Source: Alphaproteobacteria bacterium (lineage in GTDB: Bacteria; Pseudomonadota; Alphaproteobacteria; Micavibrionales; Micavibrionaceae). Taken from it: a stretch of 64,000 nt of DNA. The position numbers and the translations under genes are program-made. The DNA lies in assembly GCA_030432025.1 (NCBI GenBank), contig JAUIIA010000004.1:186001-250000 (forward strand). The letters are read 5' to 3'. The notes under the pieces are model-generated. The model was not told where the DNA came from. It did no database searches and saw only the letters and a list, made by a program, of their open reading frames with translations. This document shows, piece after piece, positions 37,807-46,359 of this stretch; within the stretch, counting starts at the first letter, position 1, and the number at the start of each line of letters is the position of its first letter.

Positions 37807-38330
37807 TGGGAGGCGCTCCTGTTTTTGTGAAGCATGATGGCCAAAGCCCCCATTCGTTTTAGTGCGTTGACCGATAAGGTTGCACCCGCGATGCCGTCGA
37901 TGCGCTGATCCAGTTTTTTCTCGCGCTTTAAGCCGGCGCCTTCGAATTGTCGGGTAAAGAATTTATGCTTTACCTCCCAGCCATGGCTTTCGCGGTAAAT
38001 GAGGACTTTAACGCGATCAAGAGTACCGTCCTTGTTGACGACATAGCCTGTGGTGATCGGCTCGTATTTGCCGATATCCTCCAAGATCCATGCTGTTTTT
38101 TGGCCGTCGGTCCAGTAGTCCACGGTATTCAAGCGGTAATGGTCGCCCATGATTTTTTGGACTTTTTCTGACAGGGCCGTGTCTATATTCAGGTTCTTTT
38201 TTTGAGGGGAGGTACCTGTGAAGCTTTCACTGATAAAGTCTTCAGGGTTCTGATATACGTCATCAGCCGCGTACAGAGGTGCGGCTGATGCAAGGATTAT
38301 AAAGCTTATGCATACGAAAAGTCTTCGCAT
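37803..38330 (-). CDS. Periplasmic FMN-binding domain protein
   Basis: 175 residues with a signal peptide (cleavage near LYAADD, residue 22). The FMN-bind domain covers about 75-160 and ends in 'DGIAGATLSV', a variant of the D-x-x-S/T-G-A-T flavinylation motif in which the first Ser/Thr is Ala; T151 is the probable FMN-bearing residue. It lies 11 bp downstream of the porin gene and is coupled to PepSY and ApbE genes. Confidence 0.85.
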   Translation of the reverse strand: MRRLFVCISFIILASAAPLYAADDVYQNPEDFISESFTGTSPQKKNLNIDTALSEKVQKIMGDHYRLNTVDYWTDGQKTAWILEDIGKYEPITTGYVVNKDGTLDRVKVLIYRESHGWEVKHKFFTRQFEGAGLKREKKLDQRIDGIAGATLSVNALKRMGALAIMLHKNRSASQ

Positions 38331-38341
38331 TGAGCTCCTTT

Positions 38342-39670
38342 TTAGAATTGGTATCCAATTCCCAAATTCAAACGACTATCATCATTACCCTGACCTTCGC
38401 CGTTTATAAAGTTGTAATCCGCTTTTAGGACAACATTGGGTATTGGCCAGTAATTGACGCCTAAGTCAATTTGCTCTGTTTCGCCATCGACAGCATTAGA
38501 ACCGGCATTTTCATCGACTTCATTGTAACGCGCGAATACGCCGAGTTCCCCGTAACCATCGTCATAGCCGAACGGCACTTCAAAACGGTATGAAGGTTCA
38601 ACATACCAGCCGAATTGTTCGTCTGCACCCATAGCTTCTGCGGTGGTGCTGTCAATGTCCCAACGGGCATAGAGGGCACGCAAGCCCCAGCCACCGCGGC
38701 GAATATCCGCGTGTGTTTCGACCAGTGTCGCGCCGACTTCTTCGTTGTCATTGCTCTCTTGCGTAATGTCGGTCTGGTGTTGAGCGCCGATACCGACTGT
38801 TACACCCGGGTAACCCGACCATCTGACACGACCGGTGAAGGCTGGGTCTGTTGCTTCGGCATTGGCCACTTTGTTGCGGCCGCCGCGGATGTCGAATGTC
38901 ATAGGATCTACGGATAGCGCAGAGTGGACACCAGCGTTATAGCTGAAGCCTGACTCGCCCAGATTTCCAAGCACCTGCACACCGGCTTCGTGGAATGTTG
39001 ATGGAATAATTTGTGTTTCAACGATGTTACGTTCAACGCCATAGAATGTCGGTGGCTCATGTACTTCGTTGATCAGGCCCAGTGGTAGCAAATAGACACC
39101 AGCTTGTGCCTTATGTGCATTATCCTCGGTCAGATCAAATTCTAGCAAGGCTTGTTCAAGGACGACGTCGCCTGCTTGTCCGTCACCGATAACAGAGTGC
39201 TCGACTTCCAATTCACTCATCAGACGTATGTCGTCGGTGAATTCGTGGTTTAGCCCGATGATGAAACGGTGGAAGTCAATCTCATCAACATTGCCACCTT
39301 GATAATGTAATTCGCCGTAGCCATTGATGCTGGTGCGGTCCCACCAATTATTACCGGCAGCGGGTTCGATTGCGGACGGGTCAATGCTCGCAATTGTTTG
39401 TTCCGTTTTATCGGCTTTTTTGGCAGTTTCTTCAACTTTCATGGCCGTTTCTTGGACTTGTGCTGCGTTCTCATGCACTTTTGTTTCCGTTGCCGTGATC
39501 TTTTGATCCTGATTGGAAACGATGGCTTTAAGCTCTTCTATTTGTTTCTGTTGCAGTTGGATCATTTGCCACATCTCTTCGCGAGAGGGCAGGTCTTCGG
39601 CGGCCAAAGCCTTGCCTGAAAGGGTGATCATGGCAAGTGCGCATGTCGACAGTAGTGCTGTTTTCTTCAT
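38342..39670 (-). CDS. Outer-membrane porin with N-terminal coiled coil
   Basis: 442 residues. Signal peptide (about 1-23, cleavage near ALAAED), then a long heptad-rich helix (about 30-100) that is predicted to be a coiled coil, then a beta barrel ending in 'RLNLGIGYQF' with C-terminal Phe. It resembles phosphate-selective or uncharacterised anion porins by shape only. The ATG at 39670 has GGGGAAG at good spacing; a TTG four codons earlier is not needed. The promoter region carries Fur-box-like sites, which suggests control by iron. Confidence 0.78.
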   Translation of the reverse strand: MKKTALLSTCALAMITLSGKALAAEDLPSREEMWQMIQLQQKQIEELKAIVSNQDQKITATETKVHENAAQVQETAMKVEETAKKADKTEQTIASIDPSAIEPAAGNNWWDRTSINGYGELHYQGGNVDEIDFHRFIIGLNHEFTDDIRLMSELEVEHSVIGDGQAGDVVLEQALLEFDLTEDNAHKAQAGVYLLPLGLINEVHEPPTFYGVERNIVETQIIPSTFHEAGVQVLGNLGESGFSYNAGVHSALSVDPMTFDIRGGRNKVANAEATDPAFTGRVRWSGYPGVTVGIGAQHQTDITQESNDNEEVGATLVETHADIRRGGWGLRALYARWDIDSTTAEAMGADEQFGWYVEPSYRFEVPFGYDDGYGELGVFARYNEVDENAGSNAVDGETEQIDLGVNYWPIPNVVLKADYNFINGEGQGNDDSRLNLGIGYQF

Positions 39671-39700
39671 TTTCTTCCCCAAAATGCAGTGTTTTAATAG

Positions 39701-39719
39701 TCATTATCATTTGTAATGA
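39701..39719. promoter_or_regulatory. Fur-box-like site near the porin promoter
   Basis: TCATTATCATTTGTAATGA has arms TCATTA and TAATGA separated by 7 nt, and contains the ATTATCAT core of Fur boxes. It lies 30 bp upstream of the porin start on the reverse strand. Confidence 0.5.
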
Positions 39720-39762
39720 GTGCCGTTTTTAAATCTAAAACACTTAGAGTCAATCCTTTTCT

Positions 39763-39777
39763 TGAGAATAGTTATCA
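39763..39777. promoter_or_regulatory. Fur-box-like site in the divergent region
   Basis: TGAGAATAGTTATCA is an imperfect 7-1-7 dyad of the TGATAAT-N-ATTATCA type; five of seven arm positions are symmetric. It lies in the centre of the divergent intergenic region. Confidence 0.5.
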
Positions 39778-39826
39778 TCCTCATTTTTTGGTTGACACGT
39801 ACAGCGTATGCGCTAGTTTGCGCCAA

Positions 39827-39841
39827 TGAGAATTATTCTCA
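39827..39841. promoter_or_regulatory. Perfect 7-1-7 Fur-box-like dyad upstream of the cupredoxin gene
   Basis: TGAGAATTATTCTCA is a perfect palindrome of the 7-1-7 Fur type, about 31 bp upstream of the cupredoxin gene start. A Fur or Irr/Zur-like metal repressor could bind here; Fur is the best fit with the FTR1 iron permease downstream. Confidence 0.65.
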
Positions 39842-39872
39842 TTCACGAAATTTTTGTAGTAAGGATTATTCA

Positions 39873-40577
39873 ATGAAAAAGTTGCTTTTGGCGTCTATGG
39901 CTGTGGTTTTGACGGGTGCGATTGTGGCACCGGCAATTGCTGAAGAAGACCACGATGAGGCACGTGTTGAACATTACGAAGGTCATGCGATCGCAACGCC
40001 TGAAGAAGCATTGAAAACATTGCAAGATGAGAACGTCGAAATCTCAGCCATTTTGAAGGTTGAAAAACTTACGGGCTCACAGTTCGAAAAAATCCATGAA
40101 ATCAGTTACACGCTGGAAAACGCGATTGACAAGCTGATCGCTGAAAAAGCAGCCCCTCAAGACCAACTGGATGCCGTTGATGAGGCGGTTCAGGCTGTTC
40201 ACCATGCTTCGGAAAATCATGAAGAAGAGAAAGTGCGTGAGTGGTTTGCGAAGTTGGAAACCTCAGTTGGCGCTGTTGCTTTGGGTGAAGAACAGACTGC
40301 GGCAGCAAGCGAAGATGGTGTATACAATATTGTCATCAAGGACCACAAATTCACACCTGAAGAAATCCGCGTTCCTGCGGGTGAGAAGATCAAGCTGGTC
40401 GTTGATAACCAGGACCCAACGCCTGAAGAGTTTGAGAGTGACGATTTTCGCCGTGAAAAAATCATTGCAGGTAATAGCAAGGCGACTATATTTGTAGGTC
40501 CCTTGAAGCCTGGTAAATATCACTTCTTTGGTGAATTCAACTTGGATACAGCTAACGGCTATTTGATTGCCGAATAA
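39873..40577 (+). CDS. Periplasmic cupredoxin-domain protein of FTR1 iron uptake
   Basis: 234 residues with a signal peptide (cleavage near AIAEED, residue 22). A helical domain (about 30-140) is followed by a cupredoxin-like domain (about 150-234, 'DHKFTPEEIRVPAGEKIKLVV' and 'GKYHFFGEFN'), similar to the cupredoxin parts of EfeO and FtrB. Such proteins are thought to handle Fe(II)/Fe(III) before the FTR1 permease. The ATG at 39873 has AAGGA at good spacing; an in-frame start at 39720 would run through the Fur boxes. It is 18 bp before the FTR1 gene. Confidence 0.82.
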   Translation: MKKLLLASMAVVLTGAIVAPAIAEEDHDEARVEHYEGHAIATPEEALKTLQDENVEISAILKVEKLTGSQFEKIHEISYTLENAIDKLIAEKAAPQDQLDAVDEAVQAVHHASENHEEEKVREWFAKLETSVGAVALGEEQTAAASEDGVYNIVIKDHKFTPEEIRVPAGEKIKLVVDNQDPTPEEFESDDFRREKIIAGNSKATIFVGPLKPGKYHFFGEFNLDTANGYLIAE

Positions 40578-40595
40578 TTCATAGGATTAGAGTTT

Positions 40596-41432
40596 ATGTT
40601 TCCGACCGCAACTATCGTTTTTCGAGAAATTATCGAAGTCGCTCTTGTGATCGGAATTGTTATGGCTGCTACACGTGGTCTTCCTGGCCGCGTTAACTTG
40701 GTTCTTGCCGGCCTTGGATTGGGTGTTCTCGGGTCTGTTGTCATCGCTTTTTTTACCGAAAGTATATCCCAAGCAATCGATGGTGTCGGGCAAGAGGTGT
40801 TTAACGCCGCTGTTATGTTCACCGCCGTTGGGTTTTTAAGCTGGACAGTGATCTGGATGAAAACACACGGTCGTCAATTGGCCCAGAACCTCAAAGCTAT
40901 GGGGCAGGATGTCGTTTCAGGTAATAAATCAGTCTATGTCATTGTTGGTGTTGTTGCTTTGGCTACATTCCGTGAGGGTGCAGAGATTGTATTGTTTACG
41001 TACGGTATGCTGGCTTCAGGCGCTTTTCCACTTTCGGAGATTGTTATCGGCGGCATCGGCGGTTTGATCGGTGGCTCAATTGTAGGTTTGATGCTCTACA
41101 TGGGGCTTTTAAAGGCAGCTCAGAAATATCTTTTCACCGTTACAAGCTGGTTGCTGATCGTTCTTACAGCAGGAATGGCCGCGCAAGGCGCAAACTTCTT
41201 GATTGCCGCGGGTGTCTTGCCGGAGCTGTATCCTGAAGTGTGGGATACGTCAGCTATTCTTTCCGGCGGCAGCTTCCTTGGTGAGACTCTCAAGGTGTTG
41301 GTCGGGTATACGCCGCGCCCAACGGGTATGGAGCTTGTATTTTATACCGGCGTTCTGGTTCTGGTCGGTGCGGCATACAAGTTCGTTTCAGCGGCGCCGA
41401 AGAGTGAAAAAACACCCGCAGCTGCTGAGTAG
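40596..41432 (+). CDS. FTR1-family iron permease
   Basis: 278 residues with about seven membrane segments. The two REXXE iron-binding motifs are present as 'FREIIE' (near residue 10) and 'FREGAE' (near residue 130). It follows a cupredoxin protein and a Fur-box region, as in EfeUOB and FtrABCD systems. No ferredoxin (FtrD) or EfeB peroxidase is adjacent. A short Ala-rich C-terminal tail is likely cytosolic. Confidence 0.92.
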   Translation: MFPTATIVFREIIEVALVIGIVMAATRGLPGRVNLVLAGLGLGVLGSVVIAFFTESISQAIDGVGQEVFNAAVMFTAVGFLSWTVIWMKTHGRQLAQNLKAMGQDVVSGNKSVYVIVGVVALATFREGAEIVLFTYGMLASGAFPLSEIVIGGIGGLIGGSIVGLMLYMGLLKAAQKYLFTVTSWLLIVLTAGMAAQGANFLIAAGVLPELYPEVWDTSAILSGGSFLGETLKVLVGYTPRPTGMELVFYTGVLVLVGAAYKFVSAAPKSEKTPAAAE

Positions 41433-41649
41433 CCTCCTTACGTTTTTCGTCATACAGTTGATTTATTTAAGATAATTCTAATGTGTTGCGGTTTTGCAAC
41501 ATGCTTCAAAGCCCCTGTGAATTTAATGGTCTAAAGGGTTGATCATGTGATTTTGATCTGCGTACTCTTTATGGGCTTGGGGGGAAGATCCAAGCTTAAT
41601 TGAATTTTATAAAAGAATTTGTAATAGCATTTTTTAATCAGGAGTTTGG
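41433..41649. other. Intergenic region after FTR1
   Basis: 217 bp. It contains a small hairpin TGTTGC-GGTTTT-GCAACA (41484-41501) without a following T run. AGGAG at about 41640 is the ribosome binding site of the next gene. Nothing else is recognisable. Confidence 0.5.
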
Positions 41650-43092
41650 ATGATGCTTCGTCATATTTTACTTGGAACAACTGTTCTCGGTTTTATCGCT
41701 GTACCGTTAACAACAGCAAATGCTCAAAAATACAGTAATGTTTCAACTTCGGCTTCCATGCCGAGTGTTAGCTTTGATCGTAACATTCAGGCCAATATTG
41801 ATAGTGCCCAGCAAGCGATTAATGGCTGTAATCGCGCAGCGCTTGATGCTGCCCTAAACAATCTGCATGAGCAGCAGGACGAACTGCAAGGTCAGTCGCG
41901 CCAAAAGCCCAATCCGTTTTTTGATCCTGCAGCAGCAGCTCAAAAAGCGAGTGAAGTCGGTAATGCAATGGCCGCTCTTAAGGCGAAATGGAATGCGCAA
42001 TATCCTTGTGGTCAGGCAGAAGCTACCAATAACTCAGCGTATTTGCAGGAAGATGTCGCAGGTTACTATGATTTAAACCGAAAATCGTATTTTGATGGTG
42101 CAAAATTCTCTGCTGGAGTTTCTGCCGGTCACTTCGGTATTCCCGATCTTCCGGGTGTTGTTGGTTCGGAAGTACCGGGCATGGCCTCTACTCGTCAATT
42201 CGAGCGTATCAAGCCGGAGGATTCCGGTACGGGTCAACGTTTGTCATTCGGACTTGAGCTGCCTATAGATTTGGGTCCGGTTCCCCCGAATATACTGCCT
42301 CCTAATATTTTCAATAACTTGTCAGATCAGGAACAGGCCGAGCTGGATCTTATTCTTGGTGTTGAGCGCACGACGACTTCCTTTACACAAGCGCCGTGGA
42401 CGTACTCAGCCAACGGTGAGGATACTTTGCTTGTCGGTGTTGGCGGTGGACCTAGCCCATCGGGTTACGTAGTTGGTGCTGCTAACGGTGACATTGATAA
42501 CATCATGTATAACCGTAACTTTGAAGGTACCCGCTTTGAAGCCGGTCTTGGCCAGAAAGTTCATCTGCAGAAACAAGACAGCGTGATTACGCTTCGTCCT
42601 TTTGTCGGTTTGGGCTATGGCCATTCCACAACGGAGGAAATGTTCGGCGGAAGAACGAATTCCGGTACTCTGGACTTTAGTTACACCACGAAAATTAATT
42701 CTCACAGTTTCGAGCCATTCGTTGGTTTTGATCTCTCAGCCCGTCCTCAGTATTTGAGCAAAGTTTTCCAAACGGATGTTCAGTTGAATGCCGGGGCACG
42801 TTACGGCTATGAGTTCATCAATGTCGATGGCTATGACAGTCTTACTGTTTCCGGTGCTTTGAACCAGACAGGTATGGTTGATCTGGATGAAAACGAGCAG
42901 TCACATAACCTGAAATTCAATACAGGTGTTGTGTTTAACCCGGACGGTGCAATCAGATTTGAAGTCGGTGCGGATTTCGAGCGTACGAATAATGCTCTGG
43001 TTATCATGCGTGACGGTACAGGACCTTCATATGTTTCCAATGAAGGCCAGAACGTCGTTCTGGGTACAATCCGCGCTACTTTCACTTTCTAA
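41650..43092 (+). CDS. Outer-membrane beta-barrel protein, function unknown
   Basis: 480 residues. Signal peptide (about 1-25, cleavage near ANAQKY). Residues 40-120 are helical with two Cys; residues about 150-480 are rich in amphipathic strands ('RFEAGLGQKVHLQ', 'TLRPFVGLGYGHS', 'FEVGADFERTN') and end 'TIRATFTF', the C-terminal Phe typical of outer-membrane barrels. The first ATG has AGGAG six bases upstream. I do not recognise a specific family. A terminator hairpin follows 37 bp after the stop. Confidence 0.75.
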   Translation: MMLRHILLGTTVLGFIAVPLTTANAQKYSNVSTSASMPSVSFDRNIQANIDSAQQAINGCNRAALDAALNNLHEQQDELQGQSRQKPNPFFDPAAAAQKASEVGNAMAALKAKWNAQYPCGQAEATNNSAYLQEDVAGYYDLNRKSYFDGAKFSAGVSAGHFGIPDLPGVVGSEVPGMASTRQFERIKPEDSGTGQRLSFGLELPIDLGPVPPNILPPNIFNNLSDQEQAELDLILGVERTTTSFTQAPWTYSANGEDTLLVGVGGGPSPSGYVVGAANGDIDNIMYNRNFEGTRFEAGLGQKVHLQKQDSVITLRPFVGLGYGHSTTEEMFGGRTNSGTLDFSYTTKINSHSFEPFVGFDLSARPQYLSKVFQTDVQLNAGARYGYEFINVDGYDSLTVSGALNQTGMVDLDENEQSHNLKFNTGVVFNPDGAIRFEVGADFERTNNALVIMRDGTGPSYVSNEGQNVVLGTIRATFTF

Positions 43093-43096
43093 AAAC

Positions 43097-43729
43097 GTGT
43101 TGAGCGTTAATCCGAATATATACAAGTTGAACCGCCCGTTTCTTTGGGCGGTTTTTCTTTGCCTGGTTTTGCTTATCTCAGGCTGTTCTAAAAAACCGCT
43201 CAAGCTGGAATATTTCGCAAAGGCTCAGGACAATCCCAATAGCTTTTATATATGCCGTGCTTATGGGTGTCGGGAACGGAGCGAAGTTCAACTGACTGAT
43301 GAAGAATGGTCGGTAGTGGAGGCACGGTTTTCAGATGTGCAAGATGCGGCTGAGGAACGTCGTGTGATTGCGGATTCTGTAGCAGCGATGGAAACATTGG
43401 TCGGGCAAAAGACCGGAACGTCCAAAGACCGTGCGGCGGCTACTATGAGGGGACACGGCCCGTTTCAGATGGATTGTATCGATGAAACGGTAAACACCTC
43501 CTTGTACCTGCAGTTTTTTGGGGCGAAGGGCTTGATGCAATTTCACGAGATTATGATACCTGCGCGCCGGGGGGCTTTTATTGACGGGGCATGGCCGCAT
43601 AATACGGCCGTTATCATGGATCTAGAGACGCAGGAAAAATATGCGATCGATTCATGGTATGGCAAAAACGGCGATGCGGCCGATGTTGTGCCGCTTCAAG
43701 AATGGCTGGATGGTTGGCGTCCAGAGTAA
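43097..43729 (+). CDS. Lipoprotein with possible Cys-His-Asp catalytic site
   Basis: 210 residues from a GTG at 43097; a TTG at 43127 is an alternative. Lipobox LISGC with Cys about residue 30. The exported domain has C127 in 'QMDCIDET', H168 in 'WPHNTAVI' and D185 in 'AIDSWYG', an order seen in transglutaminase-like and papain-like folds. No family is certain. A transcription terminator of the upstream gene overlaps the signal-peptide coding part, which is unusual and makes the start less sure. Confidence 0.6.
   Translation: MLSVNPNIYKLNRPFLWAVFLCLVLLISGCSKKPLKLEYFAKAQDNPNSFYICRAYGCRERSEVQLTDEEWSVVEARFSDVQDAAEERRVIADSVAAMETLVGQKTGTSKDRAAATMRGHGPFQMDCIDETVNTSLYLQFFGAKGLMQFHEIMIPARRGAFIDGAWPHNTAVIMDLETQEKYAIDSWYGKNGDAADVVPLQEWLDGWRPE
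43130..43160 (+). terminator. Rho-independent terminator after the outer-membrane protein, inside the next gene
   Basis: AACCGCCC (43130-43137) pairs perfectly with GGGCGGTT (43146-43153) around an 8-nt loop, followed by TTTTTCTTT. It begins 38 bp after the stop of the outer-membrane protein gene, but falls in the signal-peptide coding part of the lipoprotein gene. Confidence 0.8.
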
Positions 43730-44009
43730 GAGCTCTCAGATACTCAAATACCTTTTTCAGCACCCTATACTAAAGCTTGATTGTTTTTAGAGCACCTAAG
43801 TTGATACGTTGGGTGCGCACGCAAGGTTACGATAGCATTCACAGGGTGAATGGTGTTCAAATCATCTTTGCGGCACCATCTTTACGTTCTTCGGGACTAA
43901 CCATAATCTCCACTTTTTATATAACTGAAGTGAACTTTTTTCTTGGTTTGCGTATGTTTCTAATATAAGGGTTATAGAGAATAACACGAACTTAAGGCAC
44001 ATCATTCGC

Positions 44010-44456
44010 ATGTTTAATACTTCACTGCCGATTCAAATTTTAGTTGTAGATGATCAGGACGCCGATGCGTTTTTCATTGAGCAGGCATTTAACCAGTCGC
44101 AGATCGAAAACAAGGTCCATAAGGTGAAGAGCGGTGATGAGGCGATCAGTTTTCTTAAGAAAACCGGAGATCATGTCGAGGCTCCACGGCCGCATCTGAT
44201 TATTCTGGACCTGAAGATGCCGCAAAAAGATGGTCATGAAATTCTCGCCGAAATAAAGGGTGATGAAGAGTTTCGTGATATTCCCATTGTGGTGATGTCG
44301 GCATCACTGGAGGAGTCGGATGTTCAGGCGGCGTATCGTAATCATGCGAACGCGTATGTTCCGAAATGTAATGGTTTTGAGGATATGCTCGATTTTGTGA
44401 GTGCGATTGAGAAGTTCTGGTTCCTGAAAGCACGCTTGCCGGATAAAGCTGCTTAG
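44010..44456 (+). CDS. Single-domain response regulator (Rcp1-like)
   Basis: 148 residues consisting of one receiver domain and no output domain. The acidic pair is in 'VVDDQDADAF', the phosphoacceptor is D67 in 'LIILDLKMPQKDG', and the conserved Ser/Lys are in 'VVMSAS' and 'YVPKCNG'. The wording 'HLIILDLKMP...DGHE' and the loop before it resemble Rcp1-type regulators used with phytochrome-like kinases. No kinase is adjacent. The 280-bp gap before it holds no gene I can support. Confidence 0.88.
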   Translation: MFNTSLPIQILVVDDQDADAFFIEQAFNQSQIENKVHKVKSGDEAISFLKKTGDHVEAPRPHLIILDLKMPQKDGHEILAEIKGDEEFRDIPIVVMSASLEESDVQAAYRNHANAYVPKCNGFEDMLDFVSAIEKFWFLKARLPDKAA

Positions 44457-44465
44457 TGAAGCCAA

Positions 44466-45305
44466 TCAGTTTTCTATGAGCTGATAATCTTTAATACAGA
44501 TAAACCCGTCTTTAATAGCGATGACGATTTCACGGCTCATTTTTGCGACCGCCGTGCCGGGTCGGTAATCGTGCTTTTCTTTCCAAACGTCACAATCAAA
44601 AACAACCCAAAAACGCTCATTGATTTTCACAATGCTGCCGAAACGTCCAAAGGCGCGGGTGATTTTGTCTATCTGCTTTACGGTGTTGTCAAAGCTTAGT
44701 ACTCGCTCTTCATTTGTCGGTGGTTTCAGGTAGGTCGCTTGGCTTTGGTCTTGCTTGGCGGCGTTGTTCCAAAGACCGGGTAAATCCGCCATAAGCTCGG
44801 AAAACATGTCAGGGGCGCGCATCGCGATTTTCGCGGTGTAGGTTTCAACCGTCTCGGTCGGCAGTAAATCAAATTGCCGCTGGACCAGAATATCTCCCGC
44901 GTCGAATTCCTGGGTCATTTTGTGAGCCGTAACGCCCGCGGCATCGGTGATGTTGTTCAGGATAATCGGCGGGATCGGCATTAAGCCGCGTCCTTTGGGG
45001 AGGCGGGTGGGGTGTACGTTCACCGCATAAGCGTCTTTTTCATCTATTGGCGGTATTTTATGCGGGTATCCCGCGGATAAAAAACATTCGACCCCGTCGT
45101 CAATATAAGGTTGGAGGTGCTTATCCTTGGCAGGCTGAAGCGTAAACGGTTTTCCGTGCTCCTGCGCCAAGGCTTTTGTTTCGTTGTTGAAATTGAAAAT
45201 ATTGTCGACAGGGAAGCTGAAAACCCCTGCCAATTCATGGCCGTCGGCTATAAGCCGTTTTATAGCGGGCAGCATAAAGTCGTAACCGAAATAAACGAAT
45301 TTCAT
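44466..45305 (-). CDS. Formyltransferase-family protein
   Basis: 279 residues. Formyltransferase catalytic set Asn-His-Asp: N96 and H98 in 'AVNVHPTRLPKGRG' and D138 in 'QEFDAGDIL'. The C-terminal part resembles the second domain of methionyl-tRNA formyltransferase and ArnA-like sugar formyltransferases ('AFGRFGSIVKIN'). The usual FMT-type tRNA-binding features are weak, and a folate-dependent sugar or amine formyltransferase is more likely. The substrate cannot be set. It converges on the response regulator with 9 bp between. Confidence 0.82.
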   Translation of the reverse strand: MKFVYFGYDFMLPAIKRLIADGHELAGVFSFPVDNIFNFNNETKALAQEHGKPFTLQPAKDKHLQPYIDDGVECFLSAGYPHKIPPIDEKDAYAVNVHPTRLPKGRGLMPIPPIILNNITDAAGVTAHKMTQEFDAGDILVQRQFDLLPTETVETYTAKIAMRAPDMFSELMADLPGLWNNAAKQDQSQATYLKPPTNEERVLSFDNTVKQIDKITRAFGRFGSIVKINERFWVVFDCDVWKEKHDYRPGTAVAKMSREIVIAIKDGFICIKDYQLIEN

Positions 45306-45365
45306 AACTCTTAGTATTGAGAACTATAGAGTGAGTTACAAGCTGATTTGAAGATTGGTTAAGAG

Positions 45366-45779
45366 TTAAACGCGCTCGTCGAAAATGCTGAGCAATTCTT
45401 CGTCGAGTTCAGAGGCGGCTTCGATAACGCTGACGTTGGCTTTGAACTGTAATTCGGCCAGATTGATGTTTACCGCTTCTTCCGCCAGATTGATGTTCGG
45501 TACGCCGATTATGCCGTTTTCATCAGCAAAGGGCGAGTCGGGGTCAAAAGCGGGAACGAAAGGCGGGTTGCGCGGCGCATAGGTGCTGTTCACGCCATAT
45601 GGTTGTCCGCCATCGCCTGTAGCCGTTGTTTGTGATGTTGTCAGCGGTGTGTAAGGGGCCTGGCCACCTTCTTGCAATGAGCCTACAGTCTGTAAATTGG
45701 CAATATTAGAGGCGCTCGCGTTCAATTGGCGCGTCGCGGCGGCTAAACCTGTGAGTGCTATATTTATTACACCTGCCAT
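45366..45779 (-). CDS. FlgC-like flagellar rod-family protein
   Basis: 137 residues, the size of FlgC. The N-terminal 'ALTGLAAATRQLNASASNIANLQT' follows the rod/hook N-terminal helix pattern (N-A-S-N-I-A-N). The C-terminal 'NINLAEEAVNINLAELQFKANV' resembles the conserved C-terminal helix of rod and hook proteins. A Pro/Ser/Thr-rich middle replaces the usual strands. No other flagellar gene is in the window. It may be a paralogue or a relic rather than the true FlgC. Confidence 0.65.
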   Translation of the reverse strand: MAGVINIALTGLAAATRQLNASASNIANLQTVGSLQEGGQAPYTPLTTSQTTATGDGGQPYGVNSTYAPRNPPFVPAFDPDSPFADENGIIGVPNINLAEEAVNINLAELQFKANVSVIEAASELDEELLSIFDERV

Positions 45780-45840
45780 ACCTATTATTATATCATTTTA
45801 ATTGTTAATATGGTCTTGAAATTAACCATTTGGGGTAGTT

Positions 45841-46350
45841 ATGCGTTTTTCATATATTTTTCATGCTCTTAGCACAGTTTTGGTTCTGTTTTTAGCGCCT
45901 TCGGCGATGGCAGGCGAAGATCAGGATACGACCGTTAAAGATTCCGGCCCCGGCCGTTTCTGGCACGATATCTGGAAAAGTCCGAAAGGCACACAGGTGC
46001 GCCCCTATCTGGATGAGGCGAAATTGCCACATAACAGCCAGTGGGCTGAAGATGACTGGACCCCGCAAGACTGGATCGATATGCGTGGTGGTTCGGCCCT
46101 GAATGTGATGGATGGTTTTTACCGTGCGAACATTATCACAGACCAGAAATTTGATGATGATGTGCCGTTGCTTGAGGTCGGGCAGGGCTTTATGCGCCTT
46201 TCCGCACAGGAACAGCAGCGCGTTCTGGCTTTTATCGATGATACTTACCGGGTTACGGCCGGCTCCGAAGCTGGCGTGATCGAAATCTGTCTCGATCATG
46301 AGGATGACATCATCGGTATCTTCGATAAAAACGGCCTGCAAATCCAATAA
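45841..46350 (+). CDS. Exported protein of unknown function
   Basis: 169 residues with a signal peptide (about 1-24, cleavage near AMAGED). The mature part is acidic, Trp-rich ('RFWHDIWKSPKG', 'DDWTPQDWIDM') and has a regular helical middle. No Cys pairs or known motif. It is 9 bp upstream of the methyltransferase gene and could be co-transcribed. Confidence 0.65.
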   Translation: MRFSYIFHALSTVLVLFLAPSAMAGEDQDTTVKDSGPGRFWHDIWKSPKGTQVRPYLDEAKLPHNSQWAEDDWTPQDWIDMRGGSALNVMDGFYRANIITDQKFDDDVPLLEVGQGFMRLSAQEQQRVLAFIDDTYRVTAGSEAGVIEICLDHEDDIIGIFDKNGLQIQ

Positions 46351-46359
46351 TTTGAAATC

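Noticed and set aside
43777-43968. Small frame between the lipoprotein and the response regulator
   Set aside because: TTG start, no ribosome binding site, no family features.
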